Shown here: positions 25,201-40,299 of the stretch, piece after piece
Layout of the letters: every line of letters starts with the position of its first letter
Numbering within the stretch: position 1 is the stretch's first letter
Assembly: GCA_963921425.1 (NCBI GenBank)
Contig: OY992835.1
Coordinates: 13,268,001 to 13,332,000 of the forward strand
DNA: 64,000 nt
Direction of reading: 5' to 3'
Source of the DNA: Dryas octopetala
Taxonomy: Eukaryota > Streptophyta > Magnoliopsida > Rosales > Rosaceae
Translations under genes and position numbers: made by a program
The notes under the pieces: model-generated
Database searches by the model: none
What the model was told of the DNA's origin: nothing
Seen by the model: the letters and a program-made list of their open reading frames with translations, nothing else

Positions 25201-27177
25201 TCAGCAAGGCAGCAAGCTTAAATTATTATTTGATTCAAGTTCTTCAAGTTCTTTGTAGAATTCAACTTCCTCATCAGTTGGCTCTTTGTAGAAATTAAAT
25301 TTTTCTACTCTAAGCCAATCACTAGTACACACTAATGTCTCTAATGTTTTGGGAATCAAAGAAGCTCTAAAAGGATCTACAATCCTCCTACCCAAGCTAA
25401 ATGCATTTTCACTAGCCACTGTTTGAACTTGAGATTGAGAAGAGATCTTTGGCAACCTTTGAAAGAATTGGATACCAAGATTGATTAATCTTCCACCATT
25501 CTAAGACATCAAAACCCTGATGTTCTAGCTTCTCAAATGGATCACTTAAATGCTTATCTGCTTCATTGTTTATCTCTACTACTTCTTCCTCCATTATTTT
25601 TCTTTTCAGCTTCAACTCAAGTCTTGAAAGTCCAGTTTCTGGTATTACCAGATTTGAGGAACTTGGAGGGACAATGTTATCTGCTCATTTGTATGCATTA
25701 TACAAATTTAGCAAGCAAGTTTTGATCTTACCAACAATATGTTCGATCCTTTGGGAATCTGCCCCAAGTTCCTCATATACAGTTTTAATGAGTTGAAGCT
25801 TGTATCTAGGGTTTAACACATATGAGACATATACTAAGTTGTTCACAATCTCAAAAGTCCCCCAATACTTGCTAAATTTTGCCATCATTAAAGCTGTCAC
25901 CCTTTGCAACACCAGATTACTAGAATCCTGTTTTTGTTTGGTTGTTTGTGCATAATCTCAATTTCCAACTCACTTAATGTGACAAAAATCAAATGGGATG
26001 TACAGGTTTTGGTTGCACTAAGCAGCAAGGTACTGTCATAAAATTTCTTAAGAAAATGCACAAAGGTATTTACCTTTTTCCAATCCTCATCAGTTGGAGG
26101 CCCCACCCTCACTGTTCCATCCTTCTATTTCTCACTAAAATAGCTCATAAATGGCCTATATTCATCTCTCATCCTACTAAACACCACTTTGTAATTGGAT
26201 GCATTGTCCAACATTTTGTAAGTGAAATTTCACCTAGTTGCCACATCCATTGGCACATTGGACAATGCCCCCTTCTTCAAAAGGACAACATATTCTCTAA
26301 ACTTGTCCAATCTTTGAGGAGAAGAGTGAATATACTTCACACAATTCCTAATTGCCTCAATTGACCCAAACATCTCATTCAACCCATCCTTAACAATTAA
26401 ATTGAGGATATGACAAGCACACCTCATATGCAAGTACATGCCATCAAATAGCAAGGTATTCATATCCTTCAGCCTCTTGCTCATGTACTCAACAGCCTCA
26501 TCATTTGCAATAACATTATCAACCGTAATACTAAAGACTTTGTCTATCCCCCAACCCCTCAAACGCCCCTCTAGAACCATCCCTATGTCCTCACCCTTGT
26601 GACTTGTGATCTTTGTGAACTTGATTATCCTTTTATGCAACTTCCAATCACTGTCCATAAAATTGGCAGTGACCACCATGTAATTGATGTTTTGGACAGA
26701 GGTCCAAGTATCAATTGTGATACTTACCCTTTGATCACCTATCACACTCAGAATCTTAGCCTTCTCTACATTATACAAATCTAGAACACTTGTAACTACC
26801 TTCTTCCTATCTGGTATCCTAAACTTAGGACACAAGTCATAGATCATATCCCTAAACCCTGCTCCCTTAACCACCCTAAAAGGCATTTCATCCCTTATAA
26901 CCCACCTAACAACCTTTTCTTCATGTCTTTTTTGGTTAAATGTATGGGGAACCAATAGAGTCCCGATTGTCTATTGTGTAATGGTGGATTGGCCTCTAAT
27001 AATACCGTTGTAACCTAGATTGTTCACACATTTTCTCTTTATGTGAGTCCTAATCCCAGTAGTCCCATTAGTCTTAGGATGGGCTGGCATTTCGTGTTTG
27101 CAAGTGTTGCAAACAGCATAAGGATACATAACCCCTTTCTCATTTTTGTTGTTGTAACTTTGGTGACAAATTGCCAC
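25201..27177 (-). pseudogene. hAT transposase (RICESLEEPER-like), inactivated
   Basis: Reading 27177 to 25201, a BED-type zinc finger comes first (AVCNTCKHEMPAH, then THIKRKC). The catalytic RNase H-like core follows (SITIDTWTSVQNINYM, a GWGIDKVFSITVDN segment, MRCACHILNLIVKDGL). The last part is the hATC dimerisation region (DVLEWWKINQSWYPIL, then TVASENAFSLGRRIVDP). The frame is broken by in-frame stops near 26971, 26230 and 26117. The 26230 stop falls where the family has a tryptophan (TRW). Frameshifts near 25900 and 25450 separate the later blocks. The protein cannot be made in full, so the element could move only with help from an active relative. Confidence 0.9.
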
Positions 27178-27710
27178 ACATCAGACTACCTACCCTTCTT
27201 ATTTCTAAGTTCAGAATTTGCTTGTTCATCTTCCCCATGTTGTGTTTGAGGTTCATGATTTTCAGATTTAAGTAGAAGTACTAATTGGGGTGTTTGGGTT
27301 TCAGGTAAGGATAAGCTAGGTGCATCAGAGGCATTTATAATGTTTGATTCGCTAGACTCCTAGTTTACAAACAAAACAGAATACAAATTATCAATTATCA
27401 ATCATAAAGTCATCTTTGATACAGTTATCAAGTATCAATCATACAATCATACAGTTATCTGTGCTTAGCATACAATCATAGAGTTTTTAGCCAATTACAC
27501 ATTATAGCAATAGAAAGAGATTGGTAATCTGTGCTTAGCAATAGCAACCACAGATTGCCAATCCCTTTTTAGTTTAGCATACAGTTATCAAGTATCAATC
27601 ATACAAATTACAATCATACAATCATGATTCATACTACAATCATACACATTACAAAACTACAATCCCAACTCACCTCACTGCATGCCTTGTGCAAATTGCT
27701 GGTGATGTAA

Positions 27711-27983
27711 TCCTGGTCTAATTCAAGTTCCCGTGAGCTTCCCTCAACTTGAAATTAAGTATTTAATAATTAATTTTTGCTTTCCCCCAAATTACAAACA
27801 AAAACCCTAATTTAAAAATCTAATTTCATGAAGAGAGCACTTACCCAACCTTCCAATCACTGGTCAGGTCCAATTGAAGTCCCCGTGAGCTTCCCTTAAC
27901 CTGCAAACACGTAATTAATGACTATTTTTAGCTTTCCCCCAAATTAGAAACTGAAACCCTAATTTTAGAATCAGAACCACAAA
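27711..27983. repeat. Tandem duplication in the hAT leader
   Basis: Two diverged copies of a roughly 140-bp unit follow each other, each holding CCCGTGAGCTTCCCT and a later GCTTTCCCCCAAATTA. They lie upstream of the transposase on its strand and inside the hAT element. Confidence 0.7.
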
Positions 27984-28593
27984 GAGGAATACCACTTACC
28001 AATTGTGTGAGAGATAATAGATTGAGAGATTTGGATGCGAGAGTCGAGAGTCAAGAGTGTGAGATGAAAGACTGAGTCGGGTTTAGATTATTTGGAGATC
28101 AAATAAGAGATGTAAGAGATCGAAAAGAGAGCAAGAGAGAAGAGAGAAAAGATAGAGATGTGGCATCTGGTTGTGGTAGTCTAAGAGAAGAGAGAGATGA
28201 GAGGTGAACTGAATTCGCGAAGAGACTGAAGAGAGAAAGATAGAAGACAACTGAGAGAGATGAGAGACTGAGAGAGTGTGATCGAATGGTGTTTAGGGTT
28301 TCTTTAGGGAACTAGTGGTGTAGGATGCATGATCTTTATCATGCACCATCCATCTAACGGCCAAAAGTCATTACTATATTTAAAAAATAAAATAATATAT
28401 ATCAGTTCGGTATCAGTAAACCGTCGGTTTAGGCTGGTCTAACTGATGCCGCGAACCGGGATGTCAGTTTAGTAGGTGAATCGATATCGACTCCTTCGGA
28501 CAACCGACATTTGAGCGTTCATCGGTAAACCAACCGTAAGTTTCTGTCAGTTTTTCGGTTTTTCGAGTGAATCGACCCAGCCCTAAACTCTAT

Positions 28594-29162
28594 AGTTGAT
28601 ATGTTAACAAAATGAGGTCTAAAAGTTATAACCTTGATAATCCTATGTTGTGAACCAAAGTTATTCAAATGAGGTCCAAATTTTGAGAAAACGTGAGAAG
28701 CAATGTAAAATTACCGTTATACTAAATTTGTATATGTACTTTTATTTGTAATCTTTAAATACAATAGGTGTTTATTGGTGCTCAAAATTTATCCATTTTT
28801 AGGAGAACAATATATATTGTGCTTTGGACATTCTCTTTTCCTCTTAAATTATTTATAGCTCCAAAAAAAAAAAAAACCTCTCTGAAAAATTGCATAAACT
28901 CTAGTTTTAATTTTTTTTTTTCCATGAATGAAATGTTATTGTAACTGGGTCTGACCCAAAATGTATTCACATACAAAGATCCAAAAGCCCAAAGTTTCAC
29001 AAAAGGCCCAAGTAGGGGAGCCCAACCCTTTCTATCATCACTTATATGATTGAACATTAAGCCCCTTTTAGTGGTACTATATATGGTTTTATATTATATT
29101 ATTATGGGATAATGAGATATAAAGACATGATAGAACCAACTCAATGCCAACAATTCCTTGAA
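28594..29162. other. Intergenic sequence
   Basis: No gene was recognised between the hAT duplication and the tandem unit that starts at 29163. Confidence 0.4.
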
Positions 29163-31185
29163 ACTCGAAGGCTATAGGTTGAAATTTTATTATTATGCAA
29201 GTATGCAACAAGGGATTTTGATAATTTTGATGTGATATGCCTTGCAGGCTTGCAATAGTTAAACATGTTCAGCGGCATCATTGTGAAAGACAACAATATT
29301 GTGTAATGTACCAAGTCGCATGTTACATAGTATAGCTGCACAGAAAATATAGAAAATTGAGAATCTATCTCTTATCTATCTATATTGGGAAATTTTTTTA
29401 AACAGGACACCTACTTTTGGGTTAATTTTAGTTTAGGACATCAGTTTGAGTTTGTGTTAGTTTAGGACATATATTTAGGATTTGTATTAATGTGAAACAA
29501 TCCGTCAACTCTGTTAAAATTTTCGTTAAAATGAAAGATAATTTGGTCATTTTATATTTTAAAAACAAAAAATAATAATAAAAAATCTATAAAAAAAACT
29601 TTTTTACTACTAAAAAAATCATTAAAAAGTTTAAAACTAAAAAAAGTTAACATTTCAAAAAGATTAAAACTAAAAACCCACAAAAATAGAAAATTACATA
29701 AAGACAAAAAAACAGAAAAACAGAAAATGAAAAAAACAAATTACCCAAAGCCAAATCGGGCAGGGCTTGCTGCTGGGAAGGGATCGGCGTGGGGAGGAAG
29801 GGGGGAAGAGAGGAGAGTGGGTTTTGGGTTTCAGGTAGGTTTGTGGGTTCTGGGTTTCAAGGGTTTTGGGAGTTCTGGGTTCTTGGTTTTAGGTGGGATT
29901 TGTGGGGTCTGAGTTTCGGTGGTGCTGGTGGCAGAGGGTGGGTGGAAAAGGGCAGGGAGAGAGTGTGAGGCAAAGAAAGAAGTGAGGGGGTGGGCTTTGG
30001 TGGGAAGTATGGGGGAGGGTCGGCGACGGGGAGGAGAGGGGAGGGGGCGCCTGCGCTTGCTGGAGAGAAAGGGAGGGAGAAGAGAAGGAAAGAGAGAGAG
30101 GGGTGAGGGGTGAAGGGAAGAAGAAGAAAAAAAAAAAAAAAAGAGGAGGGGGTGTGCATGAGATGGGGCTGGGAGAGAGGGAGATGAGGCTAAGAAGGTG
30201 AGTTCAGGGCTAAGAAGAGCACCGGGGTTGGGTGGAGATGAGATTGAGAGAGATGAGAGATCGAGAGAAATGAGAGATGAGCGTTTTCACAAATCATAAA
30301 ATTAGTTTTAAATATTTTGATTTATTTTTAGTCTTAATATTTTTAGTAGTAACTTTTTTACTTTTTTTTTTTATAGTTTTTTTTAATTTTTTTTAACTGA
30401 GTTGACATAAATTTTAACAGAGTTGACGGATTGTCCAATATTAATACAAATTCTAAATATATGTCCTAAACTAATACAAATCCAAACTAATGTCCTAAAC
30501 TAAAATTGACCCTAAAATAGGTGTGCTGATTACAAATTTTACCCATCTATATTATTACTACGAAAACACTCTTTTATCAATTGAAATGAAATGTATAAAA
30601 TACTAAAATATTGTACAAGAAAACAAATATGGAGGTATTAATTAGTGTTTGCTTAGTGACGGTGATTACAATGATGATATCATGATAACAGTTTCATGCT
30701 TATTATGGTGGCATTTTTTAGGCTTGATTTGATGTTCTGAAGCAAGCTAGCTTTGACTCGAAGGCTATAGGTTGAAATTTTATTATTATGCAAGTATGCA
30801 ACAAGGGATTTTTATAATTTTGATGTGATATGCCTTGCAGGCTTGCAATAGTTAAACATGTTCGGCGGCATCATTGTGAAAGACAACAATATTGTGTAAT
30901 GTACCAGGTCGCATGTACGTTACATAGTATAGCTGCTCAGAAAATATAGAAAATTGGGAATCCATCTCTTATCTATCTATATTTTTACTACGAAAACACT
31001 CTTTATCAATTGAAATGAAATGTATAAAATACTAAAATATTGTTACTAAAAAACAAATATGGAGATATTAATTAGTGTTTGCTTAGTGAAGGTGATTACG
31101 GGGGTGATATCATGATAACAGTTTCATGCTTATTCTGGTGGCATTTTTTAGGCTTGATTTGATGTTCTGAAGCAAGCTAGCTTTG
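29163..31185. repeat. Tandem duplication of a ~430-bp unit, first copy interrupted
   Basis: The unit from ACTCGAAGGCTATAGG to AGCAAGCTAGCTTTG occurs twice. Copy 1 is 29163-29386 continued at 30554-30755. Copy 2 is uninterrupted at 30756-31185. They differ by scattered substitutions and small indels. Copy 1 contains the 1.16-kb MULE at 29387-30544; copy 2 preserves the uninterrupted target. Confidence 0.9.
29387..30544. mobile_element. MULE-like element with purine-rich interior
   Basis: The ends GGGAAATTTTTTTAAACAGG and, inverted, GGGTAAAATTTGTAATCAGC open inverted repeats of about 150 bp with TTAGTTTAGGACAT words. The 9-bp duplication ATCTATATT is at 29378-29386 and 30545-30553. The insertion is confirmed by the empty copy at about 30975. 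The interior (29740-30290) is strongly G/A-rich and includes an A-run. It has frames but no family I know. Its terminal words resemble those of the foldback at 58423-59056. Confidence 0.9.
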
Positions 31186-31639
31186 ACTTGAACTAAATGT
31201 TTGCCTTAATTAGCATTAAAAAGATTATCATTATCATTTATCCCACAGCTTTCACTGTCATTTTTTTTTTATAGATATATCATATATATTTGCTAGGTGT
31301 GTAATTATGCCTACAGAGTTTATCATGTTTGAAAAATATTTTCAAAAGAATGATGTATTCATCATTTTGGAAATTATTTCAATACAAAAAAATTGTTACT
31401 AAAATTCAACATTAAAAGGTATTATTCAGAGTTTACTTTAAAATCATGTCTTGAAGAGGGAATGAATTGAATCATCATCATATATACCCAAAAACAGAGG
31501 TAATCAATCATGCATGAAATGTATTACTAATTAATCTACTATGATAAAAGATATTGGGGTGATTTTGAAAATAAAAGGGATGTTCCAATAATTTCATCAA
31601 ATCTTAAAAGGAGTCTTATTTAAATTACTTTAAAAAAAG

Positions 31640-32157
31640 GTTAGGTTCTCTCCTTTTGTGAAGCTGAATTTCGATGAATCTGTGTGTGATCGATGGTTCT
31701 CCTTTCATGGCTGGCACTAGAAAACTAGAGCATGCTAATGTTTTAGGTACTGTTGAAGCTCTTGCCTTGAGAGATGGCTAGCATGATTTGTGCTGCAGAT
31801 AAATGTTACACCAAAATTTTAGTTGAAGGTGATTCCAAACTCCTTATTGATTGTATGTTGGGAACTTGTTCTAGCCCTTGGAAAGCCCGATTGATATCCA
31901 AGACATTCAACTTCTTTCTCACAAAATTTGTTGAATATCCATTTCTCCCTTGTGTTTAGAGAAGCCAATTAACTTTGTGGTTGATGCTCTTATTACACTG
32001 GGTCATTCATCCATGACAACTCAGACTTGGAATCATTCCTCCACTCTTTCAAATGTTTCGTGGTTTAATTTTGATAATGGAGTGCTTAATTAGTGTTGTA
32101 CGTGATTTGTTTTCTAGTTATTTCCTTCCAAAAAAAAAAAAAAGAAAAAGAAAAAAC
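31640..32157 (+). pseudogene. RNase H fragment of a LINE-type retroelement
   Basis: Broken frames spell parts of a plant RNase H-like domain: FVKLNFDE, VEALALRDG, KILVEGDSKLLIDCML, WKARLISK, FREAN and FVVDALITLGH. Together they match the order of motifs in RNase H domains at the end of plant non-LTR retroelements. Stops and at least two frameshifts interrupt it. An A-rich tail follows at 32130-32157, consistent with a retroposed 3' end. It could also be a stray RNase H-domain gene, but it is non-functional either way. Confidence 0.72.
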
Positions 32158-32532
32158 AGAAGTGAGATTGAAGAAGAAAAATAGATTTTCCTTCTCTTAT
32201 TTGACAATTTGACATGGAGTCATTCTTTAGATAAATTTCTATATTTAATATAGTGAAACAACAATATTACCCTATTAACTTTTCATAATAAATAGTGTGT
32301 TAGTTACTTTTCAACATGCAACTTATCAAGATTCTAATATGAAAATAGGACCTTAGGTTTCAATACTTACAAAATTGTTCATAGATGACATTGTTGGCAG
32401 GATAGGTAAGAATTGTTCGATACAGCATCTGGATTTGATGGTATGGTTGTTAAGCAGCTCTCTTCCTACTTGAGGAGCCATTAAAGTTTTCTCATAGGCA
32501 GTGACTTTTTTAGTATTTGGTACTATATATAT

Positions 32533-32953
32533 AGGCTCTTTCTATTGAGGTATATCTCAACTTATTTATGTTGAGGTATACCCCGTTAGGGCCCACACAA
32601 GCCGTTTTGTGTCGATCCGAACCATTCATTTTTTACATCTCCATTGATAGATCATCCTTGCAAAAAATTAGCCAAATCGTAAATCATTTGCCTATCTAAC
32701 TTTGATCAAATAAATGGACGAACCAAATATTTTAGATGAAACCGTCTATTTGTTTTATCAAAGTTAGATAGGCAAATGATTTCTGATTTGGCTAATTTTA
32801 TATATATATATTTTTTTTTTTTTGCAAGGATGATCTATCAATGAAGATCATCCTTGCGAACGGTTCGGATCGATACAAAACGACTCGTGTGGGTCCCAAC
32901 AAGGTCATACCTCAACATAAATAAGTTGAGGTATACCTCAACAGATGGAACCT
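32533..32953. mobile_element. 421-bp foldback MITE
   Basis: Nearly the whole element is one inverted repeat. Arms begin AGGCTCTTTCTATTGAGGTA on the left and, inverted, AGGTTCCATCTGTTGAGGTA on the right, and continue to the centre through words such as GATAGGCAAATGATTT. It sits in a TATATA tract, so the duplication (TATATATA-like) cannot be fixed. No coding capacity. Confidence 0.8.
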
Positions 32954-33951
32954 GTATATATATATATACACTATATGTGGCCCCTTATTTGGATGATAGC
33001 CAACTAACTTGGATCTGAAACACCAATTTAAATCCCCTCTAAAACTAGGCTTCAATGATTCAATCCATGCGAACAGCTACACTTATGTGATGTATGCATC
33101 AAGTCAATATTAACTTTGTTTGATCATCAAATATTTGTTTCCTTGACTGTCTCCACAAATTAATAACACAGTCAACAATTGTGGGTCGCTTTCATATATG
33201 GACAAAGGACTCAATGTTCAAAGCAAAGCCAAGATAAGATAAGAAGAAAAATATGTGTTTATTGCTTTGAAAATCTGCAGAGAAAATTAAAGTATATATA
33301 TTTAAGCAAAATGCAGATTTTCATGTGCAGATTCCAAATCTGTGTTTGAATCACCTTCGAAAAGGGGCTAAGAGGTTTAACGTTTCTGCCACAATTTGTG
33401 ATCACATTGGAGGCAATTTTTGGAATGAAAAATTAAAGCCAATTGATAAGCCCATTCCAATTCGTTTGATCACCATGTCATCACAACGTCATTAAATCAT
33501 AAAATAAGTTAAAGTATTTACGAAGTTAGTCTTAATCGTAAACTAAAATGGGCCACAAAATATTTGGTTGAAACAGTTCAAATGATATGGACTATAGTAA
33601 AATATTTAGCCAATAATTTTCATACCATAAAGATTAAAGAGAGCAGTGCAACCAAATTTGAGGCCATGTTTATGAAGATGGACAAGGCAGCAGTGCCACT
33701 AGGTCAATCAGAGATTTTTTTGATATAATCGATATATTGTCACATTGTGTAATTAGTATATGTATCATAATATGAGTGGATGTTATTAATACTATATTTT
33801 ATTAATATAAGCATACATTCAATAATATCTTTATATATTAAATTGATTATCTTTATATATTAAATCAGTTATATCATATAAGGATATATTAGTTATATTA
33901 AAAAAATTCTCCTACTAAACCTGGCGGCAGATCACAAGCAGTGCCATGAAG
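32954..33951. other. Intergenic sequence
   Basis: No gene was recognised. Positions 33715-33905 have ATATAAT-rich inverted words but no clear borders. Confidence 0.4.
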
Positions 33952-34083
33952 AGATGCGACGTGTCAATAAATGGCCTCCAAAGGTTGTTTAGTCAACCAA
34001 GAACTCCGGAGATCAAGAGGTGCGACGTGTCAATAAATGGCCTCCAAAGGTAGTTTAGCCAACCAAGAACTCCGGAGATCAAA
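33952..34083. repeat. Tandem pair of 66-bp units upstream of glycerol kinase
   Basis: Copies at 33952-34017 and 34018-34083 share GCGACGTGTCAATAAATGGC, then CTCCAAAGG and AACTCCGGAGATCAA, with only four differences. They lie about 450 bp before the start codon. GACGTGTC contains the ACGT core of bZIP-type binding sites. Confidence 0.88.
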
Positions 34084-34482
34084 TGACATCGTCATTAACT
34101 AATGACCAAAGCTTGTACTCTTCGCCAAGCAAAACAATTTCTAGTTTTTTCAACTACTAAATGTCTAAAACCCAAACAAAAAACAACAAAATTATGTCTC
34201 CCAAATAATATAAAAATCTCATATAAAATCAAATAATTTGCATAGCTTTGCTCCCATTCATTCATTTGTCTGATTTCTTATGGAAATAAAGAAAGCAAAT
34301 TTATTATTTTCTTTATTTCCAGCATTTGTTTTGGTGGTCATTGACATTCTTATCCAATTATTTAATTAATTTATAACCCTCTAATTTCTTAATTCACTCA
34401 TTATTAGCATATAACCATTACCAATCCTTGGTTTCTCTCTCTCCCTCTGAAAAACCAGAACAAAAGAAAGATTGAACTTTGA

Positions 34483-37556
<3,074 letters not shown>

Positions 37557-37999
37557 TGTACTCTCGTCACTTCGTTTTTATCCTTAATGTTTATTTTCCT
37601 TTCTGTCTTGTTTATTTATGAGATGATGCTTTCTGCTTTGTGTAGATTTTTGCGAATAACAGATGCCAGAATGTATTGGACCAAAGTAATTTGTAGTTTC
37701 TGAATGCTGTTAGCATGAGGATCAAATCTTTAGCTCACCTTCTGCACTTGACAAAGAATATTGATATGTTTCTGCATGTCTTTATCAGTTGGGCTCTTTC
37801 AATGATTTTGATTGGCTCAAAACCGTCTAATGCTTCCTACTACCTATAGTTGCTTAACTACTGGAGATTTTGATAGGTTTGAAATTGGTTGAACTGCTTT
37901 TAGTTTCTTATGAGAATTTAAACAGTAATTGTGAAATTAAAAGGAAAGCAAAGAAGTAATATATTATATATACACAGCATTCACAGTCTAGGGGTGAGT
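37557..37999 (+). other. 3' UTR and flank of glycerol kinase
   Basis: T-rich sequence after the stop codon, consistent with a 3' UTR. Nothing else was recognised before the plastid insert. Confidence 0.45.
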
Positions 38000-38715
38000 T
38001 CGGTTCCAGGTCCTTGGGAGGTACCAAATAAATGACTACTTGAATAGGGGTTTTGAGCATAAAGATTCCACTTACCTGTAAAAAGTGGGCCTAATCCTTG
38101 GGGATGTGGCAATACATCTAAGAAATTATTCTACCAAATGTATTCTTCCCTGGATCCAGGAATAATGACTCGAACTAAATGTTATGTTCAAACCAAGGAA
38201 CTTACTCCGAATAGTCCTGACAAATGATCATTGAGACGAAATTCAGCATTTTTGAACCACGAAACGCTCGGTTTTCATTTCGGTTGTAGGTGTAACCAAT
38301 CCCTATTAAGGATATGGTAGAAATAAATAATAGAAAAAGAGCTCTAGTATAAAGACCCCATTACGTAAACCAATTGTATACCACCATTGATAAACACCAA
38401 AATAAGCGATATTCATTAGGCCAAGAGCACCCCCATGAGTAAAAGCTTCTACAGCCGGTTGACCAAAATGAGGATCCCAAATTGCATAAGCTATAGGTCT
38501 TACATGTAAAGGATCCTGTACCCATGCCTCAAAATTTCCTTGCCAAGCTACATGAAATAGATTTTCAGAAGTCCACAGAAAAATTATTGCTAATTGCCCG
38601 AAATGAGAAGCAAAAATATTCTGATAAAGACGTTCCTTAATAATATCATAGTAATATCATCATGACTCTCGAAGTCATGTGCGGTAACAATACCAAAACA
38701 ACGCCTTAATTTGAA
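38000..38715 (-). pseudogene. psaB: Nuclear plastid DNA insert: 5' part of psaB
   Basis: On the minus strand the sequence matches the first part of the photosystem I P700 apoprotein A2 gene. Readable blocks in order are [84 protein letters not shown], and after decay [17 protein letters not shown] and WNLYAQNP. It is broken by frameshifts, a short insertion near 38640 that partly repeats ATGATATTA, and stops. Many differences are C-to-T or G-to-A, as expected for a plastid insert ageing in methylated nuclear DNA. The first 15 or so residues do not match, so the upstream border is near 38715. It is not functional. Confidence 0.9.
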
Positions 38716-38966
38716 CCATACATTCTCCATATTAGAAAATAAATCTACGAAAGGTCTGTTTTCATTAGTAGGCAATAATGGTACTAGGTGATTCCAATTG
38801 TCGGATATTCAATATTAGTTATACTTATTGCAATGTCCTATATATACCTTGTGTTTGAGGAATTTAAAATTCAATTGAGGGCGTTTAAACTTATGACTCG
38901 TCTCATCTTTTATTGGACCACCCTTTCATCAAAACTAATTTGATTAATGTTTTTCGTATAAAAAAA

Positions 38967-40299
38967 AATTACAATTTTAGTTTTATAATTTGGGTCAAGT
39001 TTCATTAAGATCCCTATAATTTCAATTTTGTCAATATTACCTTTGCAGTTTTGAGTTCAGATCTTCTGTCCCCAAAATGTCTTTCTCCTCCGTCCCTTAT
39101 CTAATTTATCGACATGTACGTGTACTTACACTTAACAGCCCATTTAGTGGCCAAAAAAAAAAAAAACACTTAACAGCCCATTACACTGTTAAATACTTAA
39201 ATCCCATTAAAACATAATTAAAAAATGAAGACCATTACACCGTTTCTTCTTCTCCATGTTTCGATTGCAGCTTTCAGATCCAAACCAAATTCGAATCTTT
39301 CCAATCCTCTCTGCAGTCATGTATGGTAGTGCTAAGGAGCCCATAAGCTGGGTGGATGAAGCTTGAACATAATTTCTTAATTTCGTTAATTGGGTTGACA
39401 GAAAGATCAGCACATGTTAGACTTTTTGTATGGACTTCATTAATTTTAGTTCAATTTCCATCTCAAGAATCCCTCAATCCTCACATTTCTCTCCCTCAAT
39501 TTTTTCCTCAATTTTTTCCTAATTTTTTCTCAAAATCCAAATCCAAAATCTTTAGATTGATGATAACAAAAATGAAGCCCCAGCTCAAGAATGTCCAAGC
39601 TCATGCGTAACAAGTGCTTTTTATGTTGACAAAATTAACGAAATTAAGGCCATATTTTTAATTTGCAACTATTCGATAATCATAAGGGCCCATTTGATTC
39701 AAGTTTTGGAGGTATGAGAATGACAAATCAATTTCATTCCCATTCATTCCCATGTTTGGTAAGTACAGGGAAAAAAAATCGATTCCTGGTCTAAGAGAAT
39801 CTGATGCCCTTATTGGAGAGAAAATGAAACCTTTGCTGGAACAATGGAATTGATTTCCCCCTTCTTGGGAGAGAGGAACTTACCTGCACTCCGAGTGATA
39901 CCACCTGCCATCCCCATTCCCCCTCTCTCTATCTCTCTATCTCTCTCCTCTCTCTCTTTTTCTCTTTCTCTCTCTCTTGTGATATCACCTATCCCCTATC
40001 ACGGGATAGGTAAGTTAATTTCCTCTTGGAAAAACATTTTTTTTTTTTTTTTTACAAAACTAACCTAAATTAAGGTATAATTGAAAAACTGACCAAATAC
40101 AGCATTTATTGTTTCCAATTTCTAGTTTACTTTTCCAAACTTACCAAACACAGGAAAGGGAATTTCACATTCCCTTCCCTCTGAAAAATGTAAAGGAATT
40201 CCGTGAACCAAATGGATCCTAAGGACAAAATTGACAAAATAAAAACTTTAAAGACCTTAATGAACTTGACTCAACAGGCTGGGATGTTTTTGCAATTTG
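38967..40299. mobile_element. Probable MULE-like element, host of a nested MITE
   Basis: Inverted similarity joins 38967-39060 (GGGTCAAGTTTCATTAAG, then ATTTTGTCAATATTACC) with 40215-40299 (complement of GAGTCAAGTTCATTAAGG and ATTTTGTCAATTTTGTCC). I could not find a convincing duplication, so the outer borders are approximate. A Tourist-like MITE sits inside. Confidence 0.5.
39686..40219. mobile_element. Tourist-like (PIF/Harbinger) MITE
   Basis: The ends GGGCCCATTTGATTCAAG and, inverted, GGATCCATTTGGTTCACGG are flanked by TAA at 39683-39685 and 40220-40222, the hallmark duplication of PIF/Harbinger elements. The interior has CT-rich runs and AT-rich sequence and no coding frame. Confidence 0.8.

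Larger units (their letters stand above)
24565..28585 (-). mobile_element. hAT transposon, full length but dead
   Basis: The element starts TAGGGCACTGGG and ends CCCAGCCCTA, with the perfect 8-bp duplication AACTCTAT at 24557-24564 and 28586-28593. Both subterminal zones carry many AACCGA/TCGGTT words, probable transposase-binding motifs. It is 4,021 bp long and carries a decayed transposase on the minus strand (25201-27177). The region behind the transposase start (about 28000-28310) is GA-rich on the plus strand and looks like its 5' leader. The 415-bp element at 46738-47152 has related ends. Confidence 0.92.
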
